Shown: piece by piece, positions 48,016-57,305 of the stretch | How positions within the stretch are numbered: position 1 is the stretch's first letter | How the letters are laid out: every line of letters begins with the position of its first letter | DNA from: Pisaster brevispinus | Taxonomy: Eukaryota > Echinodermata > Asteroidea > Forcipulatida > Asteriidae | Length of the DNA stretch: 64,000 bases | Direction: 5' to 3' | Assembly (NCBI GenBank): GCA_023634235.1 | Contig: JAMKCF010000143.1 | Coordinates: forward strand, 62,001 to 126,000 | The notes under the pieces: generated by a model | Told to the model about the DNA's origin: nothing | Seen by the model: the letters and a program-made list of their open reading frames with translations, nothing else | The model's database searches: none | Translations under genes and position numbers: made by a program

Positions 48016-48105
48016 TCAGTGACTGTTGATGAGTGGAAGATGTGGTTGTAGTTGCTTCATGGTGATACAGGAGAAGTTAGAGGCTGAGGTGATTGGGATG
48101 TCCTC
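48016..48105 (-). CDS. Candidate 90-nt terminal exon
   Basis: Minus strand: acceptor 'attgtctttcaaacag', then 29 codons in phase 0 (EDIPITSASNFSCITMKQLQ...) and TGA. The acceptor is good and the composition protein-like, but there is no recognisable domain and no linked upstream exon. It resembles, in kind only, the other short minus-strand terminal-exon candidates at 34-42 kb. Confidence 0.25.
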   Translation of the reverse strand, partial: EDIPITSASNFSCITMKQLQPHLPLINSH

Positions 48106-48616
48106 CTGTTTGAAAGACAATATGTTTTGACTATTTGGGTGTACATGATTTTTAAAAATTAAAACTATTAAATCAATCCAGTTCCATTGTGTTAGTTTGG
48201 CTCAGTTCCAGCGCCTGAACCCAAGGCGCTGGGATGGACTGTCGTACATGCTCATTAAACCCTCTCTCCTGACCTAGCAATCATCAGTCACAGCTTCCTG
48301 TTTTGGAAAGAGTCCTTCTCTATCATTAAAAATATAGTTGTGTTGTGTAAATCCATTGCAAGTAATTTTTGTCATTCTTGTGACTTGTGCTGAATATAGG
48401 AATCTATTGCAACAGTAGTAATTTTCTTGGAAAGTTTTATTCTTCTTGCGACTTTGGTTTTAAACAAAAAGGTTTTAAGTTACAGTTAAATTATCACACC
48501 ATGTGTGTGCGCTGTGATTGTGTGCATTGTGCTTATCAGCCATACACATCAGTCCCATCATGCGTCACTACATCATGAACAAAAAAGCGAGTAGGAACTC
48601 ATTAGCCCATCCCAGG

Positions 48617-48700
48617 CAGGGCTCATAATTTACACTGGGTAGTAGGCCCAAGGCCAGTGAGTTTAGTATTGGGCCAGTAAATTCATTACTAAACAAGACC
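48617..48700. repeat. hAT-terminus-like sequence related to the 57-bp minisatellite
   Basis: 'cagggctcataatttacact' followed by 'ggcccaaggccagtgagttt' parallels the minisatellite phrase 'cagggctccaaattaacact ... ggcccatggccagtgattta'. CAGGGCTCxxxATTAAC-type ends are common in hAT elements. Confidence 0.5.
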
Positions 48701-49059
48701 AGCAGCCTGTTGTTTTTTAATTGAATAATAATGTGCCACTGTTTATAGTACCTTAAAAAAAGACAAAGAGGAACAAGAAAAAGAAAAAAGGGCTTTTTAG
48801 TTATGAGGCGCCAAGTGAAAATTTATTATTTAACGCAATTATTTACAAATAAATCATTATATAATATATAATTCATTATTAAACCATTATTTAAATTTTA
48901 TTTACAAATAATCCAGTTTGCACCACACAATTATATGAATATAATTGTATGAACGCGTTCATTTTATGTATATAATCTTACACACCATTTCATTATTTAC
49001 AAATAATGTTGACGGGTAGTTTTTTATATGTAAATAAATAATTTCGCTATTGCAATTAT

Positions 49060-50553
49060 ATATATAACACCTTCACATTTAATTGCAAAATTTCACATTT
49101 GCTTGTTATTCAATAAATTGATGCTCTATTTTTCATCTTTTCAGCAAACTTAAAAAAAATTAAAAAATGAAAGCAACAAAAACAAACTTGTTGTTTTCGT
49201 GTGAATAATTTTCAAAAAGTTTGCACGTAAATTAGGTTTTATCGTTACTTTGCAATTTTAAGGATACAATTTTTTACTATTTACCATATCATAGGATTAC
49301 GTTTGAAAAAGTCAAACTGGCTGCTCAGTTTGTGTACTTTTTTCATGAAAAATTAGGCACTAGTTTAATCATAGAAATATTTGCTTTAAAAATTAATAAA
49401 TAAGTTCACAGAGCTCCGAAATATTCGTTTGCAGGGAAATGAGCTTCATTATTTAACTTTCCAAGTACATGCAAACACAAACAGAAAAATGTACGCGAAA
49501 TCTTGAAAATTTTACATCTGCTCTAATTTGAGAGTCAATAAAAACAAATCTCTAAAGGGTTAGAATATTCTATCCCCACCGGAAAATGCACACAACATCT
49601 CTAAAGGGTTAGAATATTCTATCCCCACCGGAAAATGCACACAACATCTCTAAAGGGTTAGAATATTCTATCCCCACCGGAAAAAAAAGAACACAAAATC
49701 TCTAAAGGGTTAGAATATTCTATCCCTACCGGAAAAAAGAACACGAAATCTCTAAAGGGTTAGAATATTCTATCCCCACCAGAAAAAAAAGAACACAAAA
49801 TCTCTAAAGGGTTAGAATATTCTATCCCCACCGGAAAAAGAACACAAAATCTCTAAAGGGTTAGAATATTCTATCCCTACCGAAAAAAAAGAACACAAAA
49901 TCTCTAAAGGGTTAGAATATTCTATCCCCACCGAAAAAAAAGAACACAAAATCTCTAAAGGGTTAGAATATTCTATCCCTACCGAGAAATGCTTACACAA
50001 AACATAATTTGTTTGGGCTTGTACAAAATAGATGACCCTCATTCGTTGTTACAAAAATTATTTATCTAAAATTTAATAACAATGCTAAGGTATTTAACTT
50101 GTGACAAATTCTGATGAACTTTTAGAACATGATGCATGTAAATAGTATAATAAATAACAAGTTGGTAAACAGTTGCTATTGTCTGAATATTGTGTTTCTT
50201 TTTTAATGTTTTTGTGTAAAAGTTATCCTTTATGTATTTGAGGGCTTAATATTGTACAAATATTATGGCGCAGTCGACATGTCTTTGGCAAGATGAAAAG
50301 GATTGCATCAAAAATGTGTAACTTGACTTAAAATTGGAAGAGTTCCGAATAAATGATTTTTTTTGTAACCACGCAACCTAATAATTTATGAAAAAATTTC
50401 ACAGTTTCTAGACTTTCCCTAAGGAAATTGAATTTCCAAGCATATATTTCGTACTTTCTCGGAATATATCATGAAAAGTTTATATTTAATGCAACAAAAA
50501 TGAAAAAAGGCCAAATGTGAAAATTTGCAATTAAATGTGAAGGTGTTATATAT
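49060..50553. mobile_element. TIR element (about 1.5 kb) carrying a minisatellite
   Basis: Left arm 49,060-49,101 ('atataacaccttcacattta', 'attgcaaaatttcacatttg') is inverted at 50,512-50,553 ('caaatgtgaaaatttgcaat', 'taaatgtgaaggtgttatat') with about one mismatch. It lies inside the AT array, whose monomers match on either side. No coding frame. Superfamily unknown; the target duplication is obscured by 'tatata'. Confidence 0.7.
49549..49995. repeat. Nine-copy minisatellite of 49-52 bp
   Basis: Units start at 49,549, 49,598, 49,647, 49,699, 49,749, 49,801, 49,850, 49,901 and 49,952. The conserved core is 'tctctaaagggttagaatat' plus 'tctatcccc', followed by an A-rich linker of variable length that accounts for the period change. 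Confidence 0.95.
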
Positions 50554-50949
50554 AATTGTTGGATGACTTTCATTATATACATATAATTTTGTGGATCATT
50601 ATACTTATATATAAATAATGATGACTGACAAGTTTATATGTAAATAATTAGTTTTGCACCATGCAATTATATATATATATAAATGCTTGGCAGCTTTCAT
50701 TATATACATATAATTTTGTGGATCATTAGACTTATATATAAATAATGACGACTGGCACTATTTATATGTAAATAATCAGTTTTGTACACTGTACTTATAT
50801 ATATATAATTGCTGGTCAGCTTTCATTTTATACATATAATTTTTGTGGATCACTTTACTTACTGTGACTGACAAATTTTATTTGTAAATAATGGTTTTTG
50901 CACGACACAATTATATATATATAATGGAAACTGTTTTTACAACTACGTG

Positions 50950-51420
50950 AATGAGGCTATGATATACTAAATAATGGCTGCGCGTCGCTTTCATTACATA
51001 TAAATAATCGTGTTGTATGTAAATTGAGTGTTTAGCCACGCCCAGTAGTCTGAATATTCCAGTCATAACATCCGGCGGCACGGGGCGCGGGGGCTGGGCT
51101 CGTCGCTAGGTTGAAGTCAGTCTGGTCCTTTTTGTGATCTGCACATTTTGGAGAAAAACATGTGTATGTAGCTTAACCGAACGCAGGTGATGGACACTAG
51201 ACCGCGGTCTTTTTTAAGAGTGTGAGTACTGACCGGACTGAAGCTAGCCGCGTATTCGGCCAGATTTCCCATCCGCGTATTCAAGGGCCGGCCAGCCGCG
51301 TATTCAGGAAAATTAGAATCCATGCAGTAAAAGGCGGTGAAATTTCCGTCTCCCTTATTTTTTAATTTTAACAAAATGTTTTAATAATCTTGCTTTATCA
51401 GTATAATTTTGCACTATTTT
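50950..51420. other. Small GC-rich patch; triple CCGCGTATTC
   Basis: 51,070-51,110 is GC-rich (gcacggggcgcgggggctgg). CCGCGTATTC occurs three times between 51,248 and 51,306. No exon is supported. Confidence 0.5.
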
Positions 51421-51469
51421 TTACTAACATATCAATGACAAGACTCGTTGACCGAATTAGCTCATTGGG

Positions 51470-52010
51470 CTGCATAATTATTGAGTAATTAGCCGCCAAA
51501 ATTAAGACCTCATCAACAAGATCACATTACGCAACTGCTAAAAAACTTGCACTCACCCCAAAGTAAATGTACTCTTCATGTTGCAAAAAAAGATGGAATT
51601 TTATTCCAAAATCACCATACCACTGGGCACACTTAATTTTGAATAGAGGGCTAATTCGGATCACTAATTAATACCTAATTAGCCACTCCAATACACGCCA
51701 TTTTCGACCATACGTTAAAGTTGGCACTATACTTACTATTTAGACTGCACTCGCCGTAAAGTAAATGTACACTTCATGTTGCAAAAAAGATGGAATTTTA
51801 TTCCATTTTGGAGAGGGCTAATTCGGATCACTAATTAATACCTAATTAGCCGCTACAATACACGCCATTTTCGACCGTACGTTAAAGTTGGCACTATACT
51901 TACTATTTAGACTGCACTCGCCGTAAAGTAAATGTACCCTTCATGTTGCAAAAAAGATGGAATTTTATTCCATAATCCGATAGACCATACTACTGGGCAC
52001 ACTTAATTTC
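51470..52010. repeat. Three copies of a roughly 168-bp unit
   Basis: 'gctaattcggatcactaatt' at 51,650 and 51,818, 'acttactatttagactgcac' at 51,731 and 51,899, and 'catgttgcaaaaaa.atggaattttatt' near 51,578, 51,775 and 51,943. The first copy is more diverged. The block abuts the 57-bp minisatellite. Confidence 0.85.
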
Positions 52011-52044
52011 TCAGACATGCAAACTTTGCACTGAGTTATTTCTA

Positions 52045-54228
52045 AGAGTACATCAGGGCTCCAAATTAACACTGGACTGGAGGCCCATGGCCACTGATAC
52101 AAGAGTACATCAGGGCTCCAAATGAACACTGGACTGCAGGCCCATGGCTAGTGATTTAAGAGTACATCAGGGCTCCAAATTAACACTGGACTGCAGACCC
52201 ATGGCCAGTGATTTAACTCTGGACTGCAGACCCATGGCCAGTGATTTAAGAGTACATCAGGGCTCCAAATTAACACTGGACTGCAGACCCATGGCCAGTG
52301 ATTTAAGAGTACATCAGGGCTCCAAATGAACACTGGACTGCAGACCCATGGCCAGTGATTTAAGAGTACATCAGGGCTCCAAATGAACACTGGACTGCAG
52401 ACCCATGGCCAGTGATTTAAGAGTACATCAGGGCTTCAAATTAACACTGGACTGCAGACCCATGGCCAGTGATTTATGAGTACATCAGGGCTCAAAATTA
52501 ACACTGGACTGCAGACCCATGGCCAGTGATTTAAGAGTACATCAGGGCTCCAAATAAACACTGGACTGCAGACCCATGGCCAGTGATTTAAGAGTACATC
52601 AGGGCTCCAAATGAACACTGGACTGCAGACCCATGGCCAGTGATTTAAGAGTACATCAAGGCTCCAAATTAACACTGGACTGCAGACCCATGGCCAGTGA
52701 TTTAAGAGTACATCAAGGCTCCAAATGAACACTGGACTGCAGACCCATGGCCAGTGATTTAAGAGTACATCAGGGCTCCAAATTAACACTGGACTGCAGA
52801 CCCATGGCCAGTGATTTAAGAGTACATCAGGGCTCCAAATTAACACTGGACTGGAGGCCCATGGCCACTGATACAAGAGTACATCAGGGCTCCAAATGAA
52901 CACTGGACTGCAGGCCCATGGCCAGTGATTTAAGAGTACATCAGGGCTCCAAATTAACACTGGACTGCAGACCCATGGCCAGTGATTTAAGAGTACATCA
53001 AGGCTCCAAATGAACACTGGACTGCAGACCCATGGCCAGTGATTTAAGAGTACATCAGGGCTCCAAATGAACACTGGACTGCAGACCCATGGCCAGTGAT
53101 TTAAGAGTACATCAGGGCTCCAAATTAACACTGGACTGCAGACCCATGGCCAGTGATTTAAGAGTACATCAGGGCTCCAAATTAACACTGGACTGCAGAC
53201 CCATGGCCAGTGATTTAAGAGTACATCAGGGCTCCAAATTAACACTGGACTGGAGGCCCATGGCCACTGATACAAGAGTACATCAGGGCTCCAAATTAAC
53301 ACTGGACTGCAGACCCATGGCCAGTGATTTAAGAGTACATCAGGGCTCCAAATTAACACTGGACTGCTGGCCCATGGCCAGTGATTTAAGAGTACATCAG
53401 GGCTCCAAATTAACACTGGACTGCAGGCCCATGGCCAGTGATTCAAGAGTACATCAGGGCTCCAAATTAACACTGGACTGCAGACCCATGGCCAGTAATT
53501 TAAGAGTACATCAGGGCTCCAAAATGAACACTGGCCTGCAGACCCATGGCCAGTGATTTAAGAGTACATCAGGGCTCCAAATGAACACTTGACTGCAGAC
53601 CCATGGCCAGTGATTTAAGAGTACATCAAGGCTCCAAATTACCACTGGACTGCAGGCCCATGGCCAGTGATTTAAGAGTACATCAGGGCTCCAAATTAAC
53701 ACTGGACTGCAGACCCATGGCCAGTGATTTAAGAGTACATCAGGGCTCCAAATTAACACTGGACTGCAGACCCATGGCCAGTGATTTAAGAGTACATCAG
53801 GGCTCCAAATTAACACTGGACTGGAGGCCCATGGCCAGTGATTTAAGAGTACATCAGGGCTCCAAATTAACACTGGACTGCAGACCCATGGCCAGTGATT
53901 TATGAGTACATCAAGGCTCCAAATGAACACTGGACTGCAGACCCATGGCCAGTGATTTAAGAGTACATCAGGGCTCCAAATTAACACTGGACTGGAGGCC
54001 CATGGCCAGTGATTTAAGAGTACATCAGGGCTCCAAATTAACACTGGACTGCAGACCCATGGCCAGTGATTAATGAGTACATCAAGGCTCCAAATGAACA
54101 CTGGACTGCAGACCCATGGCCAGTGATTTAAGAGTACATCAGGGCTCCAAATGAACACTGGACTGCAGGCCCATGGCCAGTGATTTAAGAGTACACCAGG
54201 GCTCCAAATTAACACTGGACTGCAGGCC
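52045..54228. repeat. 57-bp (19-codon) minisatellite, about 38 copies
   Basis: The unit reads gagtacatcagggctccaaa / ttaacactggactgcagacc / catggccagtgatttaa. Because 57 is a multiple of three, long frames stay open on both strands (plus MASDLRVHQGSKLTLDCRP, minus VLIWSPDVLLNHWPWVCSP). They start and stop wherever single units carry a point change, so I regard them as by-products and not genes. One short unit is near 52,210. Variant bases (recurring 'tggaggcccatggccactgatac' units near 52,078, 52,850 and 53,250) show that blocks of units have been copied together. Confidence 0.97.
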
Positions 54229-54440
54229 TATGTTCAAATACACAGAGAGGCTATGAAACGATTTACTATAATGTACCGTTAGCCTGTGCTGACATGCGCC
54301 CTCTATGTCCGGTTCGATTTGCAAAAGTAGAAATCCCTTTAAACACAACAACTCGATCTTGGAATGCATGTGTAGATACCGCAAGTAAACAGTTTAGGAA
54401 CAACAGTCAAAAAGCCAAACCTTCTGATATGACTTTCAAA
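54229..54440 (+). pseudogene. Tail-end remnant of an Ig-receptor gene (copy 0)
   Basis: Directly after the last minisatellite base, sequence matching the 3' end of copy A (56,505-56,740) begins: a frame reading LCSNTQRGYETIYYNVP corresponds to LCSDAERVHETLYSNVP of copy A. The tyrosine motif TIYYNV (54,258-54,275) keeps the ITSM form T-x-Y-x-x-V. The stop of copy A (cca tag) is lost here by one extra base (ccg tta gcc). Untranslated-region similarity continues ('gcctgtgctgaca.gcgccctct', 'tggaatgcatgt.tagata', 'ccaaaccttctgata'). Everything upstream (Ig domains, membrane helix) is gone, replaced by the minisatellite. Confidence 0.82.
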
Positions 54441-55134
54441 GTGTGAGGTAAATTAATTTGTGTATACTCCCGAAAATCTTATTAGTAAGACCATTACACA
54501 AACCTTTTAACTAAAATCCCAGAGAGCCAAGTACTGAGGCTTAGTCAGTGTAGCCCTGCTTCCTAGACCAGTCATTTAACCCACTTATCTGACCTTTTTA
54601 ACACAATTACCAGCTCATCCAGCCTAACAAACTCAAAATCCTCTCTTTTTAGAACAATCTTTTTTTTGCCCAGACATCAGAACAAGGAAGTAATACGCAG
54701 AAACTTGTTTATACATCAATCCAACTTCACATCAAACCAATTTAAAAAATCCGGCCAAAAAAAGGAAGTGACTCTGTAAAAACCTGAAGTCCCGACAAAA
54801 TTAACTTAGATACACACTGTACCTATCTAATAAAAACCACAAAAACAACTAGTTGTTAACATTTGACTTTGTCATGTAAAGCAAGGCAACCACTTCCCAC
54901 TTGGCAATCATTGTGTTTAGGGAATCACTAAAAAAAGAAGCCCCTGATTTCATTATAATTATTGGAAGAGACATGACGCGTCTAGACTGTAACTGAGCCT
55001 GTTAGTACTGTAACGGTGCGGACCCGACTATCATCAATTGGAACATTGGCACAGCCTCAGTACAGCTGTTTTGATTAACTTCGTTCTTATTGATAAGAAA
55101 TTGTCAGGCTGTCAATTTTACCAGACATGTGAAG
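54441..55134. other. Intergenic; would hold the copy A promoter
   Basis: No coding sequence. No convincing TATA box at a standard distance was identified. 'taataaaaacc' and 'cattataattattgg' are the AT-rich stretches. A CpG-containing segment (aacggtgcggacccgac) lies near 55,011-55,027, about 110 bp before the ATG. Confidence 0.35.
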
Positions 55135-56552
55135 ATGGATATCACAAAGTTGCGTTTGTTTATGAGCATTGTCTTGACCGCGTTGATCTGTTAGGCAGAA
55201 TTTCAGTTTTTCAACTTGAACCCACAGAGTGCTACAGTCACAGAGGGGAGTAATGTAACACTCACTTGTGGATCGTTGTATTTAACAGCCTGTACTACTT
55301 TTGGCTTCAGTTGGAAGAGACGATTTAATCAACATTCTGTCATCGAGCACATTTCTAGTTGTTCCCATCTAACATCAAACTTTGCAGGACGTAGCGGTAT
55401 TGTTGTTAAGCAGGTCAATGAGCGATATTACATGCAAATCAATAACGTCCAACGAGATGACAGTGGGACTTATTGGTGTAATATGATTGAGACAAATAGG
55501 CAACACAGCAGTGAGTCAGCTTTATTGACAGTTAATCCACTTCTCCACGAGTATAAACCTTCTTGTAACATTTATCCAAGTCGACCAAGAGTCGGTGAAA
55601 CTGTCTCGTTGGAATGCACTCTCTCAGAACGCGACCCTCAGAGCCTGTTGACCTGGTTCGAGTCCACATCAAGCGATGCTATCCAGATTGAAGATGAAAC
55701 AGAAGTCAATCCAGGTGAGACTTCCGCAGTTGAACGTGAGTTGACCGAGTCTGATAATATGAGAGAGTTTACATGTGTAGCTGGTCCCCACCTTAATGGT
55801 CCAAACTGCTCCATTACCCCTCTTCAGATACCAACGACTGTCTCAATCTCACCCTCTCATTTGACGCTACTTGAACACCAGAATGCGACATTCACGTGTG
55901 ACTTGAAGTCTACTCCACAACAGCTAGCAGATATGAATGGCGCGTGTTCCTGGTTGACAAAGGCGAAGTAAAGGTTAACCAAGACACGGTGCAGAACCTG
56001 GATGGCCGGTTTAAACTTGACCAAAATGGGCAAACTCTTCAGATTATTGACGTTACTCTTGGAGAATTCAACAATTCTAAGATCAGCTGCATTGCATATC
56101 AAGACAGTACACCATTCCCAAGCGTCAATGATTCGCTGCTGTTCGTCTTGCCTCTGCGGAAACCCCACCTTCTTCCAACCATCGAGTCGTATCCGACTCC
56201 TTGTTACGTCTTCAACATGTCCAGTCAGAAGAAATACTGGCAGTGGTCTCGTACAGCTGTCATAATAGGGGGCGCTGTTGAAGGCCTTGTCTTTCTGGCT
56301 GCAGCCGCTGCTCTCATTGGACGCTACATCAGAAAGAATAAACGACAGAGGGAAGAACCACGCCCACAACCGTCTGATGGTCTTGTGAAAAAATCACCTG
56401 ACAGGCATCAGGGAGGCTCCGTTGCCATGGCAGAACTGACATATACCGAACTCACGCGAGATGACGGAGAAACCTCTGAACCTTCACCGTATCAACCTCT
56501 TTGTTCAGATGCAGAGAGAGTCCATGAAACTCTCTACAGTAACGTACCATAG
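55135..56552 (+). pseudogene. Intronless three-Ig-domain ITIM/ITSM receptor, two lesions (copy A)
   Basis: Single-pass surface receptor read without introns. An ATG at 55,135 opens a signal peptide (MDITKLRLFMSIVLTALIC) that ends in an in-frame TAG at 55,192. The same frame continues as Ig domain 1 (V-like: Cys codon 45, Trp 60, DDSGTYWC with Cys 115), domain 2 (Cys 161, Trp 174, Cys 214) and the first half of domain 3 (ATFTC, Cys 255). Near 55,933-55,937 a net loss of four bases, compared with copy B, shifts the frame; the unshifted frame stops at TAA 55,969. In the other frame domain 3 resumes (W-R-V-F-L, then KISC) to a membrane helix (56,253-56,328), a basic RKNKRQR stop-transfer, and a tail with LTYTEL (56,436), SPYQPL and TLYSNV, stopping at 56,550. 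ITIMs recruit SH2 phosphatases in known families; the role here is inferred. Pseudogene is likeliest, but assembly error is possible. Confidence 0.82.
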
Positions 56553-57130
56553 CCTGTGCTGACAAGCGCCCTCTTACTCGGATCCGGTTTGAGTTTCAAC
56601 AGTAAAAATCCTAGAGAACTTTCATATGCAAGGTAGAAAAAACATACCAATCAAACCTTTTGGAATGCATGTATAGATACAGCAAGTTAACAGATCACAA
56701 GGTAGGAACGTCTACAACAAATCCAAACCTTCTGATAAGACTAAAACATTTTTCGCTGTAAAAGTTAAAGTTTCTTGCTCTCTAAAACCTTAATTTTATA
56801 GTTCTTTTTTTTTCTATATTTGTAAATTTAAAGTAACTCTTACTGCGAAATGAAAAGTTGTTTTGCATACATGCGTATGCAGACGACTAATTTGAGACAT
56901 TATATAGAGTTACGTTTGGCCGGTAGGTCTAGTTATGAATCTTATATGCTAGAAATATTTGAAAATAGTACTTTCCTTCCTCTGGATTGATGTCTTACCG
57001 TAAGCACTTGCTCTATTAGAAACGTTCCTATAGTCCTACCAGATTCGGTAAATATGTCAAATGATTCAACAATTTTATAAGTATGCTGAAAGATTATTTT
57101 CATTATAAACTTATTTAAAATAAAAAGTGC
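56553..57130. other. Copy A 3' untranslated region and spacer
   Basis: 56,553-56,740 is conserved with copy 0 (54,282-54,440), supporting duplication of the whole 3' end. The rest is AT-rich with no gene. Confidence 0.6.
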
Positions 57131-57139
57131 CAAAATATG

Positions 57140-57262
57140 TTGCAGTCTCTAGCCCATTGGCAAGCTCGTTGGTGTTATCGTCTCAAAATTAAGTCTATAT
57201 AAGAATTCAGAACGTTGTAGGTTCAAATCCCACCGAGGTGCCTTGCTTTTGGTTATACACGG
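57140..57262 (+). mobile_element. tRNA-derived SINE remnant at the copy B breakpoint
   Basis: A-box-like 'tagcccattggcaagctcgttgg' (57,150) and a strong B box GGTTCAAATCC (57,219-57,229) followed by 'caccgaggtgcc', as in invertebrate tRNA-derived SINEs. It sits about 45 bp before the point where similarity to Ig domain 2 begins, so it may mark the truncation junction. Confidence 0.6.
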
Positions 57263-57305
57263 TGAATGAGTTTGTTACTTAATATTCATTGATTGGAAAA
57301 AACCA

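Larger units (their letters stand above)
48830..50945. repeat. AT-rich tandem array split by a TIR element
   Basis: A monomer of about 117-131 bp with 'tttatatgtaaataat.agttttgcac.a..caattatatatata' is present near 48,898 and 49,029 on the left and near 50,632, 50,761 and 50,878 on the right, in the same orientation. The two halves are separated by the element at 49,060-50,553. Confidence 0.75.

Noticed and set aside
49549..49995. CRISPR array
   Set aside because: Regular 49-52-bp spacing, but the linkers are nearly identical A-rich tracts, not unique spacers, and the genome is eukaryotic; it is a minisatellite.
52436..54215. Frames of 345 and 234 codons on the minus strand
   Set aside because: They arise purely from the 57-bp minisatellite (a multiple of three); frames are open on both strands, and starts and stops are set by single variant units.
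55192..55206. Reading the TAG as selenocysteine-like or other recoding
   Set aside because: TAG recoding is not expected in animals and no signal supports it; simple inactivation or an alternative leader is more economical.
55857..56369. 170-codon minus-strand frame opposite the receptor gene
   Set aside because: Antisense shadow of Ig domain 3 and tail; the plus strand carries all the recognisable motifs.
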